Under the pieces are notes generated by a model, which searched no databases, was not told where the DNA came from, and saw nothing but the letters and a program-made list of their open reading frames with translations. From Ruegeria conchae (GTDB taxonomy: Bacteria; Pseudomonadota; Alphaproteobacteria; Rhodobacterales; Rhodobacteraceae): a stretch of 64,000 nucleotides of DNA. The stretch lies in contig NZ_AEYW01000018.1 of the NCBI RefSeq assembly GCF_000192475.1, positions 62,001 to 126,000 on the forward strand, in the 5' to 3' direction. Every line of letters begins with the position of its first letter. The stretch's first letter is position 1. Below are positions 9,000 through 16,969 of this stretch, one piece after another. Made by a program: the position numbers and the translations under genes.

Positions 9000-9446
9000 T
9001 TAGCCCGCTGCGGCTGTGGTCAGCTTTTTCAATGCGCCACGCATCTTTTCGATGACCGGTGACTTTTCGACCTCATCGAGTTCATCCATGGTCTCTTTTG
9101 GGTCTTCGTAAGCCAGCCATACCTGACCATTCGCATCCTCATAAGCCTGCACCTTCAGTGGCAGAAATAACCCGGCGCGCGGATCGATCAGCATCGCAGG
9201 CGTGCCCAGTGCTGGGTTGCCGAAGATAAGCACCTGATTGGGTGCAATCGGAGTACCGACCTTTTCTGCCCCAGCGGCGTGATCGATACGGGCAAATACA
9301 GTCGCGCCTGCATTGCCTACCGCAGCTTCGAGGGCGTCCAGCGCCTCGGCCACTGTTTTATTGGTTTGTACTTTGATGATGTCGTCAGCCATGGCGGACA
9401 GCGCACCTCCGAATGTGATTATTGAAGCCAAAATAAGATGTCGCAT
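9000..9446 (-). CDS. DUF302 periplasmic protein
   Basis: About 148 residues. The signal peptide MRHLILASIITFGGALSAMA is cleaved before DDIIKVQT. The mature part fits DUF302: a beta-alpha-beta fold with VFARIDHAAGAEKVG, then LIFGNPALGTPAML and LPLKVQAYEDANGQVWLAYEDP. The start was set at 9446 because AAGGAT lies 9 nt upstream; two in-frame ATG codons further out (9464, 9473) would spoil the signal peptide. Function of the family is unknown. It is convergent with the DUF2867 gene and divergent from hisF. Confidence 0.85.
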   Translation of the reverse strand: MRHLILASIITFGGALSAMADDIIKVQTNKTVAEALDALEAAVGNAGATVFARIDHAAGAEKVGTPIAPNQVLIFGNPALGTPAMLIDPRAGLFLPLKVQAYEDANGQVWLAYEDPKETMDELDEVEKSPVIEKMRGALKKLTTAAAG

Positions 9447-9566
9447 CTGGATAATCCTTTTCATGAATTTCATCTCTAATTTCCATGGCTTCTCGGTAGA
9501 TCACAATCACAAGTCTGGCATCGGCGAGGCTTTGCCGGTAGAGGTGCCAGCAACAGAGGATACCCA

Positions 9567-10328
9567 ATGCTGAAAACCCGTATCATTCCCTGTCTGGATG
9601 TCGCTGATGGCCGCGTGGTCAAAGGTGTGAATTTCGTGGGCCTACGCGATGCGGGTGATCCGGTGGAGTCCGCCAAGGCCTATGATGCTGCTGGAGCCGA
9701 CGAAATCTGCTTTCTCGACATCCATGCAACCCACGAAAATCGCGGCACCATGTTTGATGTCGTCCAACGCACGGCAGAACAATGCTTTGTCCCCCTGACC
9801 GTGGGTGGCGGAGTTCGCACCAAGGATGATGTACGTGCCCTGCTGTTGGCAGGAGCGGATAAGGTCAGCTTTAACTCGGCCGCTGTGGCCAACCCGGATG
9901 TGATTGCTGAGGCGGCGGACCAGTTCGGCAGTCAGTGTATCGTCTGCGCCATCGACGCCAAAACCGTTAGCCCCGGCAAGTGGGAGATTTTCACCCATGG
10001 CGGTCGCAAGCCCACCGGTATCGACGCGGTTGAGTTTGCCAAGACCGTTGTCGCCAAGGGCGCGGGAGAGATCCTGCTAACCTCGATGGATCGCGATGGC
10101 ACCAAGGCCGGATTCAACCTGCCCCTGACCGGCGCGATTTCAGATGCCGTCGATGTACCAGTGATCGCAAGCGGTGGCGTCGGCAATCTGGACCATCTGG
10201 TCGAAGGCGTCACCAAGGGTGGGGCAAGCGCTGTTCTGGCGGCCTCGATCTTCCATTTCGGCGAATACACCATCCAAGAGGCCAAAGAACATATGGCCGC
10301 CGCCGGCATTCCAATGAGGCTGACATGA
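9567..10328 (+). CDS. hisF: Imidazole glycerol phosphate synthase, cyclase subunit
   Basis: Uses ammonia from HisH and PRFAR to make imidazole glycerol phosphate and AICAR. A 253-residue barrel: [20 protein letters not shown] with the catalytic D11, the second catalytic aspartate in [14 protein letters not shown], and phosphate loops VGGGVRT and VIASGGVGN. It overlaps hisE by 4 nt (ATGA), so the two are translationally coupled. Confidence 0.97.
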   Translation: MLKTRIIPCLDVADGRVVKGVNFVGLRDAGDPVESAKAYDAAGADEICFLDIHATHENRGTMFDVVQRTAEQCFVPLTVGGGVRTKDDVRALLLAGADKVSFNSAAVANPDVIAEAADQFGSQCIVCAIDAKTVSPGKWEIFTHGGRKPTGIDAVEFAKTVVAKGAGEILLTSMDRDGTKAGFNLPLTGAISDAVDVPVIASGGVGNLDHLVEGVTKGGASAVLAASIFHFGEYTIQEAKEHMAAAGIPMRLT

Positions 10329-10642
10329 GTATTCTACACGATTTGGCCGCAACCATTGAGGCCCGCAAAGGGGCGGATCCTGACAGCAGCTGGACCGCCA
10401 AGCTGTTGTCCAAAGGCCCTGAGAAATGTGCTGAGAAATTTGGTGAAGAGGCTATCGAAGCGATCATTGAGGCAGCCAAAGGCGACAAAGAAAAGCTGAC
10501 CTCTGAGGCGGCGGATGTGCTTTACCACTTGCTAGTCATGCTCGCCGCGCGCGATGTAGAACTGGACGATGTGTTGGCCGAACTGGCCCAACGCCAGGGT
10601 ACCAGTGGCATCACTGAAAAGGCATCCCGACCCAAGGGGTAA
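10325..10642 (+). CDS. hisE: Phosphoribosyl-ATP pyrophosphatase
   Basis: Hydrolyses PR-ATP to PR-AMP and pyrophosphate, step 2 of histidine synthesis. At 105 residues it is the free-standing form, not fused to hisI. An all-alpha MazG-like fold; the metal-binding carboxylates are in [17 protein letters not shown] and [14 protein letters not shown]. It starts inside the last codons of hisF. Confidence 0.95.
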   Translation: MSILHDLAATIEARKGADPDSSWTAKLLSKGPEKCAEKFGEEAIEAIIEAAKGDKEKLTSEAADVLYHLLVMLAARDVELDDVLAELAQRQGTSGITEKASRPKG

Positions 10643-10711
10643 GCGGGTTTCGTGCGATAACCCAGCTCGCTATACTCCGGGTTCGGGTGCATTGAGGCAA
10701 AGGGCGCGCAG

Positions 10712-11278
10712 ATGATCAGAGCTTTGGTGTTCGCAGCAGCACTTGCCACCCTCACGGCCTGCGCCACCCCTCCCCCTTCCTCTGGAGATGAGGTCCAGCG
10801 GCTTGCCGCCGAGATCCAAAGCCTCGGTCCCGATATCGACCCGGAAGAAGCCACCCGCGCCGCCCGCATCGCCCATGCCTATACTGCGCAGCTGGTGCAG
10901 GAATACAAAATCACAGACCCTCCGCTGATCCACAATGCCAAGGTCAACAAAGGCCTGCGCCCGCGCGGCTTGTGCTGGCATTGGGCCGAGGATATCGAGC
11001 GGCGACTGGATCAGGAACAATTCCGTACGCTCGAGATGCACCGCGCTATTGCCAATGCGGATAACCCGTTCCGCATCGACCACAGCACTGCCATTATCAG
11101 CCGCAAAGGCGAGAGCATGTATGATGGCGTCGTCCTGGACCCCTGGCGCTATGGTGGAGTGCTATTCTGGTCGCCCCTAGTTGAGGATACCCGTTACGAG
11201 TGGGTTCCACGCGAAGAGGTTCTGGAAAAGCGTCGTCAGGAACAAGTCGGGCAACTGACCCGATTGGCTTTGAACTGA
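10712..11278 (+). CDS. Conserved lipoprotein
   Basis: 188 residues with a lipoprotein signal: LATLTAC with the lipidated cysteine at position 17. The mature part is mainly helical, with HAYTAQLVQEYKITDPP, a GLCWHWAEDIERRL stretch and a C-terminal WSPLVEDTRYEWVPRE. It has no catalytic signature that I can name; related proteins in Rhodobacteraceae are labelled only as hypothetical or lipoprotein. It lies 69 nt after hisE and may be cotranscribed with it. Confidence 0.75.
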   Translation: MIRALVFAAALATLTACATPPPSSGDEVQRLAAEIQSLGPDIDPEEATRAARIAHAYTAQLVQEYKITDPPLIHNAKVNKGLRPRGLCWHWAEDIERRLDQEQFRTLEMHRAIANADNPFRIDHSTAIISRKGESMYDGVVLDPWRYGGVLFWSPLVEDTRYEWVPREEVLEKRRQEQVGQLTRLALN

Positions 11279-11354
11279 ACCCGTTGTGCATCATCAGGCT
11301 CCGATGTGTTCGACCTCGAAAGCCCGTGACAGTTCAGTCTGTCTCCACCGGGAT

Positions 11355-11807
11355 TCAGCGTTTTGAATAGTCGCGCATTAGCGATTGCAGCTCTTCCGGT
11401 GTTTCCGGAAATCGGGAGTAGCTGCGAACAGCAGGAACATCCACCCAAGGCATCTTCGCCTCTGTCATCACTTCGAGAAATGGCTCGAATGAAGCTGCTT
11501 GATCTAAGATCGACGTCCGCAGGTTGACCCGTTCCGGTGCTCCTTTGAGCTGAGAGTAGATGAAGTTCAGACACGATTTGCAGAAATAATGCGCGCGTTC
11601 GACCGATCTAAGACCACCCAGAACCAGTTCGCCGTCATAGGAGAAACTATCGCTTGGGAACATGGTGGTAAGAGAAAAAGCGCTCGCACTGAATTTTTGG
11701 CAATCACGGCAGTGGCACGCAACGGTTAACAGGGGGGATGCCGTCACACGAACGCGCACCGCACCACATAAGCAAGCACCTTCAAATGGTGGTTCTGGAA
11801 TTGACAT
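11355..11807 (-). CDS. GFA-family (glutathione-dependent formaldehyde-activating-like) protein
   Basis: 150 residues. The zinc-binding cysteines of the GFA fold are in place: GACLCGAVRV, ACHCRDCQKFSASAF and YFCKSCLNF. Family members include the original Gfa and many of unknown activity; lacking other evidence I do not assign formaldehyde chemistry. The start MSIPEPPFEG at 11807 places the first zinc motif at the usual distance from the N terminus. It stands alone. Confidence 0.85.
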   Translation of the reverse strand: MSIPEPPFEGACLCGAVRVRVTASPLLTVACHCRDCQKFSASAFSLTTMFPSDSFSYDGELVLGGLRSVERAHYFCKSCLNFIYSQLKGAPERVNLRTSILDQAASFEPFLEVMTEAKMPWVDVPAVRSYSRFPETPEELQSLMRDYSKR

Positions 11808-11976
11808 TGTTCTTAGCTCACTTTCCATTTCACAAGCCCCTCCGCAGGGATCAGACAGGTTCAATTTCGGGAGGCTGGGAATCAGCGGATTGCACCAAGG
11901 CGGCACTCAACCAAGACCGACTGGCAATCCAATCATAGCGCGATATTGCTGTGAAAGCGCTATAGCCATGAATTGC

Positions 11977-12447
11977 TTAGAGTTTGGACGAAATGACGCC
12001 CGTTGCAAACCCACCCATCCGCAGCTCGCCAAACAGGCGCTGATATTCGATTTTGGGGCAGCGGTTCATGACCACGTCAATATCGCGGGCCTGCGCTCTG
12101 GCGGCGGCCTCGGCATGCTCTACGCCGATCTGCATCCAGATCGTGCGTAGATTCGGCAACTCGGCCAAAGCCTCGTCAACGATAGGCGGAACGGCTTCAG
12201 AGCGTCGAAAAATATCAACCATGTCTACCGCTTCAGAGATCTCGGATAACGACGCCCTGACCGTCTGACCAAAGAGAGGTTTACCGGCATGCCCCGGGTT
12301 CACCGGAATCACCGTATAGCCTTTGAGCGACAAGTAACGCGCAACGTAGTAGCTGGGCCTTACCGGATTCATCGACACGCCAACAACGGCAACAACCTTG
12401 GTACGTTTCAACACTGTGGTCAGGAACTGGTCAGAGTAATCAGGCAT
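11977..12447 (-). CDS. CoA-binding (YccU-type) protein
   Basis: 156 residues forming a single Rossmann-like CoA-binding domain: VVAVVGVSMNPVRPSYYVAR near residues 18-37, YTVIPVNPGHAG at 44-55 and TIWMQIGVEHAEAAARA. It matches the COG1832 family, related to the N-terminal domain of succinyl-CoA synthetase alpha but without ligase parts. Probably binds CoA or a nucleotide; role unknown. A strong terminator on the same strand lies just upstream of its promoter region. Confidence 0.85.
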   Translation of the reverse strand: MPDYSDQFLTTVLKRTKVVAVVGVSMNPVRPSYYVARYLSLKGYTVIPVNPGHAGKPLFGQTVRASLSEISEAVDMVDIFRRSEAVPPIVDEALAELPNLRTIWMQIGVEHAEAAARAQARDIDVVMNRCPKIEYQRLFGELRMGGFATGVISSKL

Positions 12448-12470
12448 GATCGCACCCTAGACGCCATGCC

Positions 12471-12506
12471 AAAAAGAAAAAAGCGCTCAGGTCTTGCCTG
12501 AGCGCC
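12471..12506 (-). terminator. Rho-independent terminator, minus strand
   Basis: On the minus strand, a 9-bp stem GCGCTCAGG / CCTGAGCGC with a 5-nt loop runs into TTTTTTCTTTTT. It lies 143 nt after the YHS gene stop and before the CoA-binding gene. It may end the YHS transcript or a small RNA encoded between. Confidence 0.85.
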
Positions 12507-12507
12507 A

Positions 12508-12605
12508 GTTGTTGGAACGAGGGACAGTGAAATGACCCGCGGCAGTTCCATTCCGCGGTCACTGTGACATTTAAGCCTAAGTTTGTGAAAAAAAAGAGGG
12601 GGCGC
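12508..12605 (-). ncRNA. Possible small RNA between YHS gene and terminator
   Basis: This stretch has no convincing protein frame but is highly structured. A hairpin of TGACCCGCGG (12533-12542) with CCGCGGTCA (12553-12561) can be extended or rearranged by the pair ACAGTGA / TCACTGT. It leads straight into the strong terminator at 12471-12506 on the minus strand. It could be an independent small RNA or the structured 3' UTR of the YHS gene. No -35/-10 was convincing. The boundaries are approximate. Confidence 0.3.
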
Positions 12606-12612
12606 GCATTTT

Positions 12613-12629
12613 TGTGATGACAAGTCACA
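12613..12629. promoter_or_regulatory. Inverted repeat, possible operator
   Basis: TGTGA-N7-TCACA with a nested TGAC-N2-GTCA palindrome. It resembles a CRP/FNR-type half-site pair but has one base too many between the half-sites. It sits just upstream of the structured minus-strand element. Tentative. Confidence 0.25.
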
Positions 12630-12648
12630 ATTGGCGGAGATTTGCCGA

Positions 12649-13098
12649 TCAGTTATACAGAACTTGAGGCCAATGCCCCTCGGCCTCGCGAATGTTCTGC
12701 GACACGTTCTGTTTCCAGATACGCTCAATCGCTTCCGAATGGGTCAAGTACAACTTTCCGTCAACGATCTGCCATGCTTGCGGGTCAGTGCTGCTGAGCA
12801 TCCCCTGCACCATCGCATACGCACAATATCCACCAAACTGAGGAGCAAAAGCCCGTGGGTTGCGCTCGAATCTGTCACGATTTTCTTCCGATGTGAACTG
12901 CCACACGGCCCCCTTCCACATCAGGGAAAAATCAGATTTCCCCAGCGTAGGCGTTCCGATCCTGAAGTATGAGACCGCATCATAACCAGAAACAGCCAAT
13001 CCACCGTCCGAATAGAACATTGGCTTTTCCTGCGCTCTTACTGAAGGCGCTACGGCAAGACATGCGAGACTGGTCAAAAAGGAACGTCGGGACAGCAT
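12649..13098 (-). CDS. YHS-domain protein with Tat-like signal
   Basis: 149 residues. The N terminus MLSRRSFLTSLACLAVAPSV with cleavage after VRA looks like a twin-arginine leader. The mature part contains a YHS domain (residues ~30-110): SGYDAVSYFRIGTP, then WKGAVWQFTSEENRDRFERN and FGGYCAYAMVQG. These periplasmic YHS proteins are thought to bind metal; function is unproved. A GTG 42 nt upstream could start translation, but 13098 gives the leader directly and is preferred. Confidence 0.8.
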   Translation of the reverse strand: MLSRRSFLTSLACLAVAPSVRAQEKPMFYSDGGLAVSGYDAVSYFRIGTPTLGKSDFSLMWKGAVWQFTSEENRDRFERNPRAFAPQFGGYCAYAMVQGMLSSTDPQAWQIVDGKLYLTHSEAIERIWKQNVSQNIREAEGHWPQVLYN

Positions 13099-13195
13099 CA
13101 CTGATTCATCGATTGAATTTGAGAGGGTTTTAAGTTGCACATTTCATCTAGTCACGAAAACCCCCATGACGCCCTTGTGAACACGCGTGCGGTCT

Positions 13196-13468
13196 TCAAT
13201 CGAAAACGTCTTCAATAGCATCCCAGGCCTCGTCCAATACGCGCGAAAACAGGCCCTTTTTCTTCTTCCTATTCTTTATATTGTAATGGGTTGGCCTGGA
13301 TTTCTGGACCGGACGATCAACAAGCTTGGCCTTTGGAACCATCTTGAGGTTATGCAAAGGCGCACCACAGCTTGAGCAACTTAGTTCATGTTGCTGTTTC
13401 CCCCTAAGAACCAGCGCGGCGCGGGTTCCACAATAACAGCAGGTGGCGATTTTGTGCGGCGTGGAAAT
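13196..13468 (-). CDS. Small zinc-ribbon protein with apparent ATT start
   Basis: 90 residues, not reported by a normal start-codon search. The frame after the rlmB stop reads (I/M)STPHKIATCCYCGTRAAL, then LSCSSCGAPLHNLKMVPKAK, a lysine-rich linker and the acidic tail LDEAWDAIEDVFD. Two CxxC knuckles (ATCCYCG and LSCSSCG) form one zinc ribbon. A consensus AGGAGG lies exactly 5 nt before ATT at 13468, 13 nt downstream of the rlmB stop, and no ATG/GTG/TTG gives the full zinc ribbon. So either ATT is used, as in infC-type starts, or a normal ATG has been lost. Cotranscribed with rlmB. A nucleic-acid-binding role would be inference. Confidence 0.7.
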   Translation of the reverse strand: MSTPHKIATCCYCGTRAALVLRGKQQHELSCSSCGAPLHNLKMVPKAKLVDRPVQKSRPTHYNIKNRKKKKGLFSRVLDEAWDAIEDVFD

Positions 13469-13480
13469 GTGAACCTCCTG

Positions 13481-14254
13481 TCATCTCGGCTGTGACGCAT
13501 ATAGTGCAATTGCGGCAGCATTTGAGACATTGAGTGACCCAAATCCGCCCGCCGCGTCAATCTTGACCAGCTGGTCCACAGTTTCTTTGGTCTTTTGACG
13601 CAGGCCCGGTCCTTCGGCCCCCAATACTAGCGCTACTGGCTGCGCTCGTTTGCCCTCCAATACGGTTTCGATAGTTTCGTCTGCCTCACCATCCAAACCC
13701 AGAACCAGAAAGCCCATATCCTGCAGCGCATTGATCGTGTCAGCCAGGTTACGGACACGCAGATACGGTTGCCGTTCCAACGCACCGCTGGCAGTTTTTG
13801 CCAGTGCGCCCGTTTCAGGGGCCGAATGGTGCCGCGTGCCAATTACTGCACTTGCGCCAAATACTTCCGCTGAACGGAGAATCGCCCCAACGTTATGTGG
13901 GTCCGTTACCCGATCCAAAAGCAGCACACGCGGGTTTTCCTGCCCGATACAATTCTCGGCAAGTCCACCCCAGTCCAGTGGCTTGACCTCAAGCGCAGCC
14001 CCCTGATGAACAGAGCCCGGATCAATCGGAGCCGTGAATTTCCGTGGATCAACTACCTCGGCCTCAATCCCGGAAAAATCAATGGATTCCGCTAGCTTAT
14101 CGCGGGCGTTTCGGGTCACGATCAAACGCAACTTCTGCCGTTTCGGGTTCATCAAGGCATCACGAACAGCATGTAATCCAAACAGCCATACGGTTTCCGC
14201 AGCAGCAGCTTTTCGCGCCTGTTCTTTCTCAACGACCCACTTTGGTTTCTTCAT
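13481..14254 (-). CDS. rlmB: 23S rRNA (guanosine-2'-O-)-methyltransferase RlmB-like (TrmH family)
   Basis: 257 residues. A SpoU-type 2'-O-methyltransferase: the N-terminal substrate-binding domain (AETVWLFGLHAVRDALMNPKR, residues ~20-90) precedes the knotted SPOUT domain with LLLDRVTDPHNVGAILRSAE (motif 1), LVLGAEGPGLRQ (motif 2) and FGSLNVSNAAAIALY (motif 3). It methylates G2251 of 23S rRNA in E. coli; the other candidate is a tRNA-specific relative. A small zinc-ribbon gene follows 12 nt after its stop. Confidence 0.92.
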   Translation of the reverse strand: MKKPKWVVEKEQARKAAAAETVWLFGLHAVRDALMNPKRQKLRLIVTRNARDKLAESIDFSGIEAEVVDPRKFTAPIDPGSVHQGAALEVKPLDWGGLAENCIGQENPRVLLLDRVTDPHNVGAILRSAEVFGASAVIGTRHHSAPETGALAKTASGALERQPYLRVRNLADTINALQDMGFLVLGLDGEADETIETVLEGKRAQPVALVLGAEGPGLRQKTKETVDQLVKIDAAGGFGSLNVSNAAAIALYASQPR

Positions 14255-14370
14255 TTTACGGGCCTCCGGGCCGGGAATTCGGTTTCCTGCGTCAAAGCGG
14301 TATTTTCCTGTTGACGCCCTTTAGACGCGCTAGTAATCACGCCTCCACGTCAGGTGCAACGCCTGACAGT

Positions 14371-14454
14371 GGGCGACAGGCCGCAAGGTGTGGCAGGGGA
14401 CTGTAACTCCCTCGCGGAGACGCACGCCTGGTTCGATTCCAGGGTCGCCCACCA
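14371..14454 (+). tRNA. tRNA-Tyr(GTA)
   Basis: 84 nt with encoded CCA. Acceptor GGGCGAC pairs with GTCGCCC; D arm GCC...GGC; anticodon loop CTGTAAC gives GTA; a long class II variable arm follows, as expected for bacterial tRNA-Tyr; T arm CCTGG-TTCGATT-CCAGG. It is divergent from rlmB. Confidence 0.95.
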
Positions 14455-14657
14455 TTCAGCTTCTCAGTCTTTGGGTCGGTAAATGCCATTTAGGGTGTTC
14501 CAATAAGCTTTGCGCCCGCTTTGGTCGACTGTTTGTTTGTTGCAAAGTGGGAATCTAGACTAATGCGAATGGCCCACATCCATTAACTGGAAATTTGTCT
14601 CTGGTATCAAATAGGGCAAACCACTCGTAGATTAGTGTTTTCGAGACATTGATCTCT

Positions 14658-15503
14658 TTATTGTCGTGGTAATTGTTCCAACAGCCAGCCCTGAAATTGC
14701 CTTGCAAATTCATTCTCTTCGTTGCTCGACAGGTAATATCCTTCGTTACTTTCGACGGTTGCCGGATGCGCCCTTTCAAGCACACCAGAATTGATCGCGT
14801 GTTTGATCAGAAGTTCGCTCACAAGCGCAATTCCATTGCCGTGGGCAGCAAAGTGCAAGGCCACACCGTACGAATCCGCAAAAATCTGAGGCTCCGGAAC
14901 AGGCTCAACCTTTGCGGACCATTCTTTCCATCCGCTGGATGTGCCGACCGCTTCGATCAACGGCAAATCACTTACCCCACCTTTAAGGCTGGGTGATTTG
15001 AGGGCAATGAGCTGGTTAGGTGTGAGCAATCTGGCATTTCTTCCTACCTGTTTTTCCGATCCGAAGCGGATTTCTACATCTGCGCGTGCAGAACTGAACT
15101 CGTCCGGCCAGACCGCACTTAGAAGACGAACGCGGATATTCGGATGCCTCTTCCTAAATTCAGCAAGGTTTGGCGCGATAATCCACTGGGCAACACTGAC
15201 TGACGATGCGATGGTCAAAAGGTTCTCTGACGGGCCAGTATCAAATGTATCTGTCGCTGCAGACAACACCCCCAGTGCCGCCCCGACCTGAGGCAGCAGT
15301 TTGCGCCCTTCGTCGGTCAGCGACAATCCACGCGCATGGCGCGTAAACAAAGCTGCACGCAGCCGTGTTTCAAGGGATTTTACCTGTTGGCTGACCGCAG
15401 ATTGGGTCAGGCCGATCTCTTCACCGGCAGCGGTAAAACTCAGATGGCGCGCAGCGGCCTCGAACGCGCGAAACCAGGTCAGCGGGGGCAGCGATTTTTT
15501 CAT
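14658..15503 (-). CDS. LysR-family regulator (GcvA-like)
   Basis: 281 residues. The N-terminal winged helix has the GcvA-type pattern LTWFRAFEAAARHLSFTAAG followed by EEIGLTQSAVSQQVKSLE; the rest is a LysR effector-binding domain (~92-281). It is divergent from the DUF1185/monooxygenase operon at 15610 and separated from it by 106 bp holding a CTTAT-N6-ATAAG inverted repeat, the usual LysR layout. It most likely activates that operon with a pathway compound as co-inducer. The inducer cannot be told from sequence. Confidence 0.92.
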   Translation of the reverse strand: MKKSLPPLTWFRAFEAAARHLSFTAAGEEIGLTQSAVSQQVKSLETRLRAALFTRHARGLSLTDEGRKLLPQVGAALGVLSAATDTFDTGPSENLLTIASSVSVAQWIIAPNLAEFRKRHPNIRVRLLSAVWPDEFSSARADVEIRFGSEKQVGRNARLLTPNQLIALKSPSLKGGVSDLPLIEAVGTSSGWKEWSAKVEPVPEPQIFADSYGVALHFAAHGNGIALVSELLIKHAINSGVLERAHPATVESNEGYYLSSNEENEFARQFQGWLLEQLPRQ

Positions 15504-15523
15504 GGGTCAAGTAAGCCATTAGT

Positions 15524-15539
15524 CTTATTAATACATAAG
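15524..15539. promoter_or_regulatory. Candidate LysR operator
   Basis: CTTAT-TAATAC-ATAAG is a perfect 5-bp inverted repeat with a 6-bp centre, containing a T-N11-A core. It lies 21 bp upstream of the LysR start and 70 bp upstream of the DUF1185 start, where the regulator of a divergent pair normally binds. Confidence 0.6.
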
Positions 15540-15609
15540 CCCTTAAATCAATCGTTTGTCAAAATCGGTGTAATCTCTGAATTTCTCGGGTAGCGAACAG
15601 GAGAAATTT

Positions 15610-16209
15610 ATGCGCCCCGAGATACGGAAGATCGTGACCTATGATGAAGAGGTTCTCATCGAAGGTTTCAAAGAAACACAACAACCTTCGCGCATGTTCG
15701 CTGTTGCCGCTGTTGTCAAAAACCCGTGGGCGGGGCAGTTTGTTGAGGACCTGAAACCCGAAATACAGGCCTATGGCCCTGTTTTGGGAGAGATGATGAC
15801 CAACCGGATGATCACCCTGGCCGGCGGCGGAGATGCAATCGAAGCTTATGGCAAAGCCGCCGTGGTTGGTCTGAACGGCGAGGTCGAACATGCCTCGGGG
15901 CTAATTCATACGCTGCGCTTCGGCAATTTTTATCGTGAGGCGGTCGGCGCCAAATCTTATCTGGCATTTACCAATACACGCGGAACGGCCAATGCACCGA
16001 TCATGGTTCCGCTGATGGACAAAAACGATGCAGGCCGGCGATCACACTACCTCACCATCCAATTCTCAATCCCTGATGCGCCGCGGGATGACGAGATCGT
16101 GGTGGTGCTGGGCGCAGCTACCGGTGGACGCCCCCATCATAGGATTGGAGATCGCTATCAGGACTTGAAGGATTTGGGCCATGATCTGGACAACCCGGCC
16201 GCGGTCTGA
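15610..16209 (+). CDS. Amino acid synthesis family protein (DUF1185)
   Basis: 199 residues matching PF06684/DUF1185 over the full length. The N terminus MRPEIRKIVTYDEEVLIEG is followed by AVAAVVKNPWAGQFVEDL, LAGGGDAIEAYGKAAVVGLNGEVEHASG and a C-terminal HYLTIQFSIPDAPRDDEIVVV. Solved family members adopt a chorismate-mutase-like fold; no enzyme activity is established. This is the first gene of the operon and one of three DUF1185 genes in the window; the others are in the nicotinate-type cluster. A good AGGAG precedes the ATG. The recurring pairing with ring-degradation genes suggests a catabolic role, perhaps in handling a ring-opening product; this is inference. Confidence 0.88.
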   Translation: MRPEIRKIVTYDEEVLIEGFKETQQPSRMFAVAAVVKNPWAGQFVEDLKPEIQAYGPVLGEMMTNRMITLAGGGDAIEAYGKAAVVGLNGEVEHASGLIHTLRFGNFYREAVGAKSYLAFTNTRGTANAPIMVPLMDKNDAGRRSHYLTIQFSIPDAPRDDEIVVVLGAATGGRPHHRIGDRYQDLKDLGHDLDNPAAV

Positions 16210-16969
16210 TTTCGGACGCCTCCGCGCGATCAGCCAAGGTGACGGTCCTGCGGTTCTGTTGATACATGGTGTCGGGCTTCGGGCCGAAGCGTGGAACGCG
16301 CAACTGGACACCTTGTCGTCAATGTTCCGTGTCACCGCAGTGGACATGCCGGGCCATGGCGCGAGCGCCTTGCCAGCCGGAGCACAAGACCTCCGGGGTT
16401 ATACAGATACGATTGCATCCGGCCTGGATACCCCGGCAATCGTCATTGGTCATTCCATGGGCGCCATGATCGCACTGGATTTGGCTGCGCGACATAAGGG
16501 AAAGGTACTGGGTGTGGCGGCACTGAATGCCATATTCAATCGAAGTGATACAGCTGCCAAAGCCGTAAAAGCGCGCGCATCTCTTTTGGACACGGAAACA
16601 GGCGCTGACCCGACGCCTACCCTGGCCCGTTGGTTCGGTGATGCAGATGTCATCGAGAAAGAGGTTTGCAGAAATTGGCTCACAAACGTCGACCCGATGG
16701 CCTACCGCAGAGCCTACAGCATATTTGCGCATGAAAATGGCCCAGATATCGACACGCTCTCTGCGCTGACCTGCCCCGCACTTTTCCTGACGGGGAGCGC
16801 CGAACCCAATTCGACACCCGAGATGTCTGAAACCATGGCCTCGCTTACCCCGAAAGGAAAAGCCCAAATAATCACAGGTGCTGCGCACATGATGCCCATG
16901 ACACATGCAGCCGAAGTCAATTCTGCGCTGCTGGAATTTGCTAGAAAGTCAACTCATGGCAGAGATTGA
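16181..16969 (+). CDS. Alpha/beta hydrolase
   Basis: 262 residues with the full alpha/beta-hydrolase set: oxyanion-hole HGVG after VLLIHG (residues 29-32), nucleophile elbow GHSMG (Ser92), an acid expected around LFLTGSAEPN, and the catalytic histidine in TGAAHMMPMTHAAEV. Similar enzymes open enol lactones or hydrolyse C-C, ester or amide bonds. The start overlaps the DUF1185 gene by 29 nt. Position between DUF1185 and the monooxygenase genes suggests hydrolysis of a ring-oxidation product; substrate unknown. Confidence 0.88.
   Translation: MIWTTRPRSDFGRLRAISQGDGPAVLLIHGVGLRAEAWNAQLDTLSSMFRVTAVDMPGHGASALPAGAQDLRGYTDTIASGLDTPAIVIGHSMGAMIALDLAARHKGKVLGVAALNAIFNRSDTAAKAVKARASLLDTETGADPTPTLARWFGDADVIEKEVCRNWLTNVDPMAYRRAYSIFAHENGPDIDTLSALTCPALFLTGSAEPNSTPEMSETMASLTPKGKAQIITGAAHMMPMTHAAEVNSALLEFARKSTHGRD

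Noticed and set aside
13187..13375. 62-codon plus-strand frame opposite the zinc-ribbon gene
   Set aside because: The minus-strand zinc-ribbon protein has clear metal motifs and a ribosome site; this frame is its shadow.
15516..15534. CCATTAG...TTAATAC near the LysR gene as a sixth MarR box
   Set aside because: It resembles the box in one arm only and lacks the GTATAC centre; the CTTAT-N6-ATAAG repeat explains the region better.
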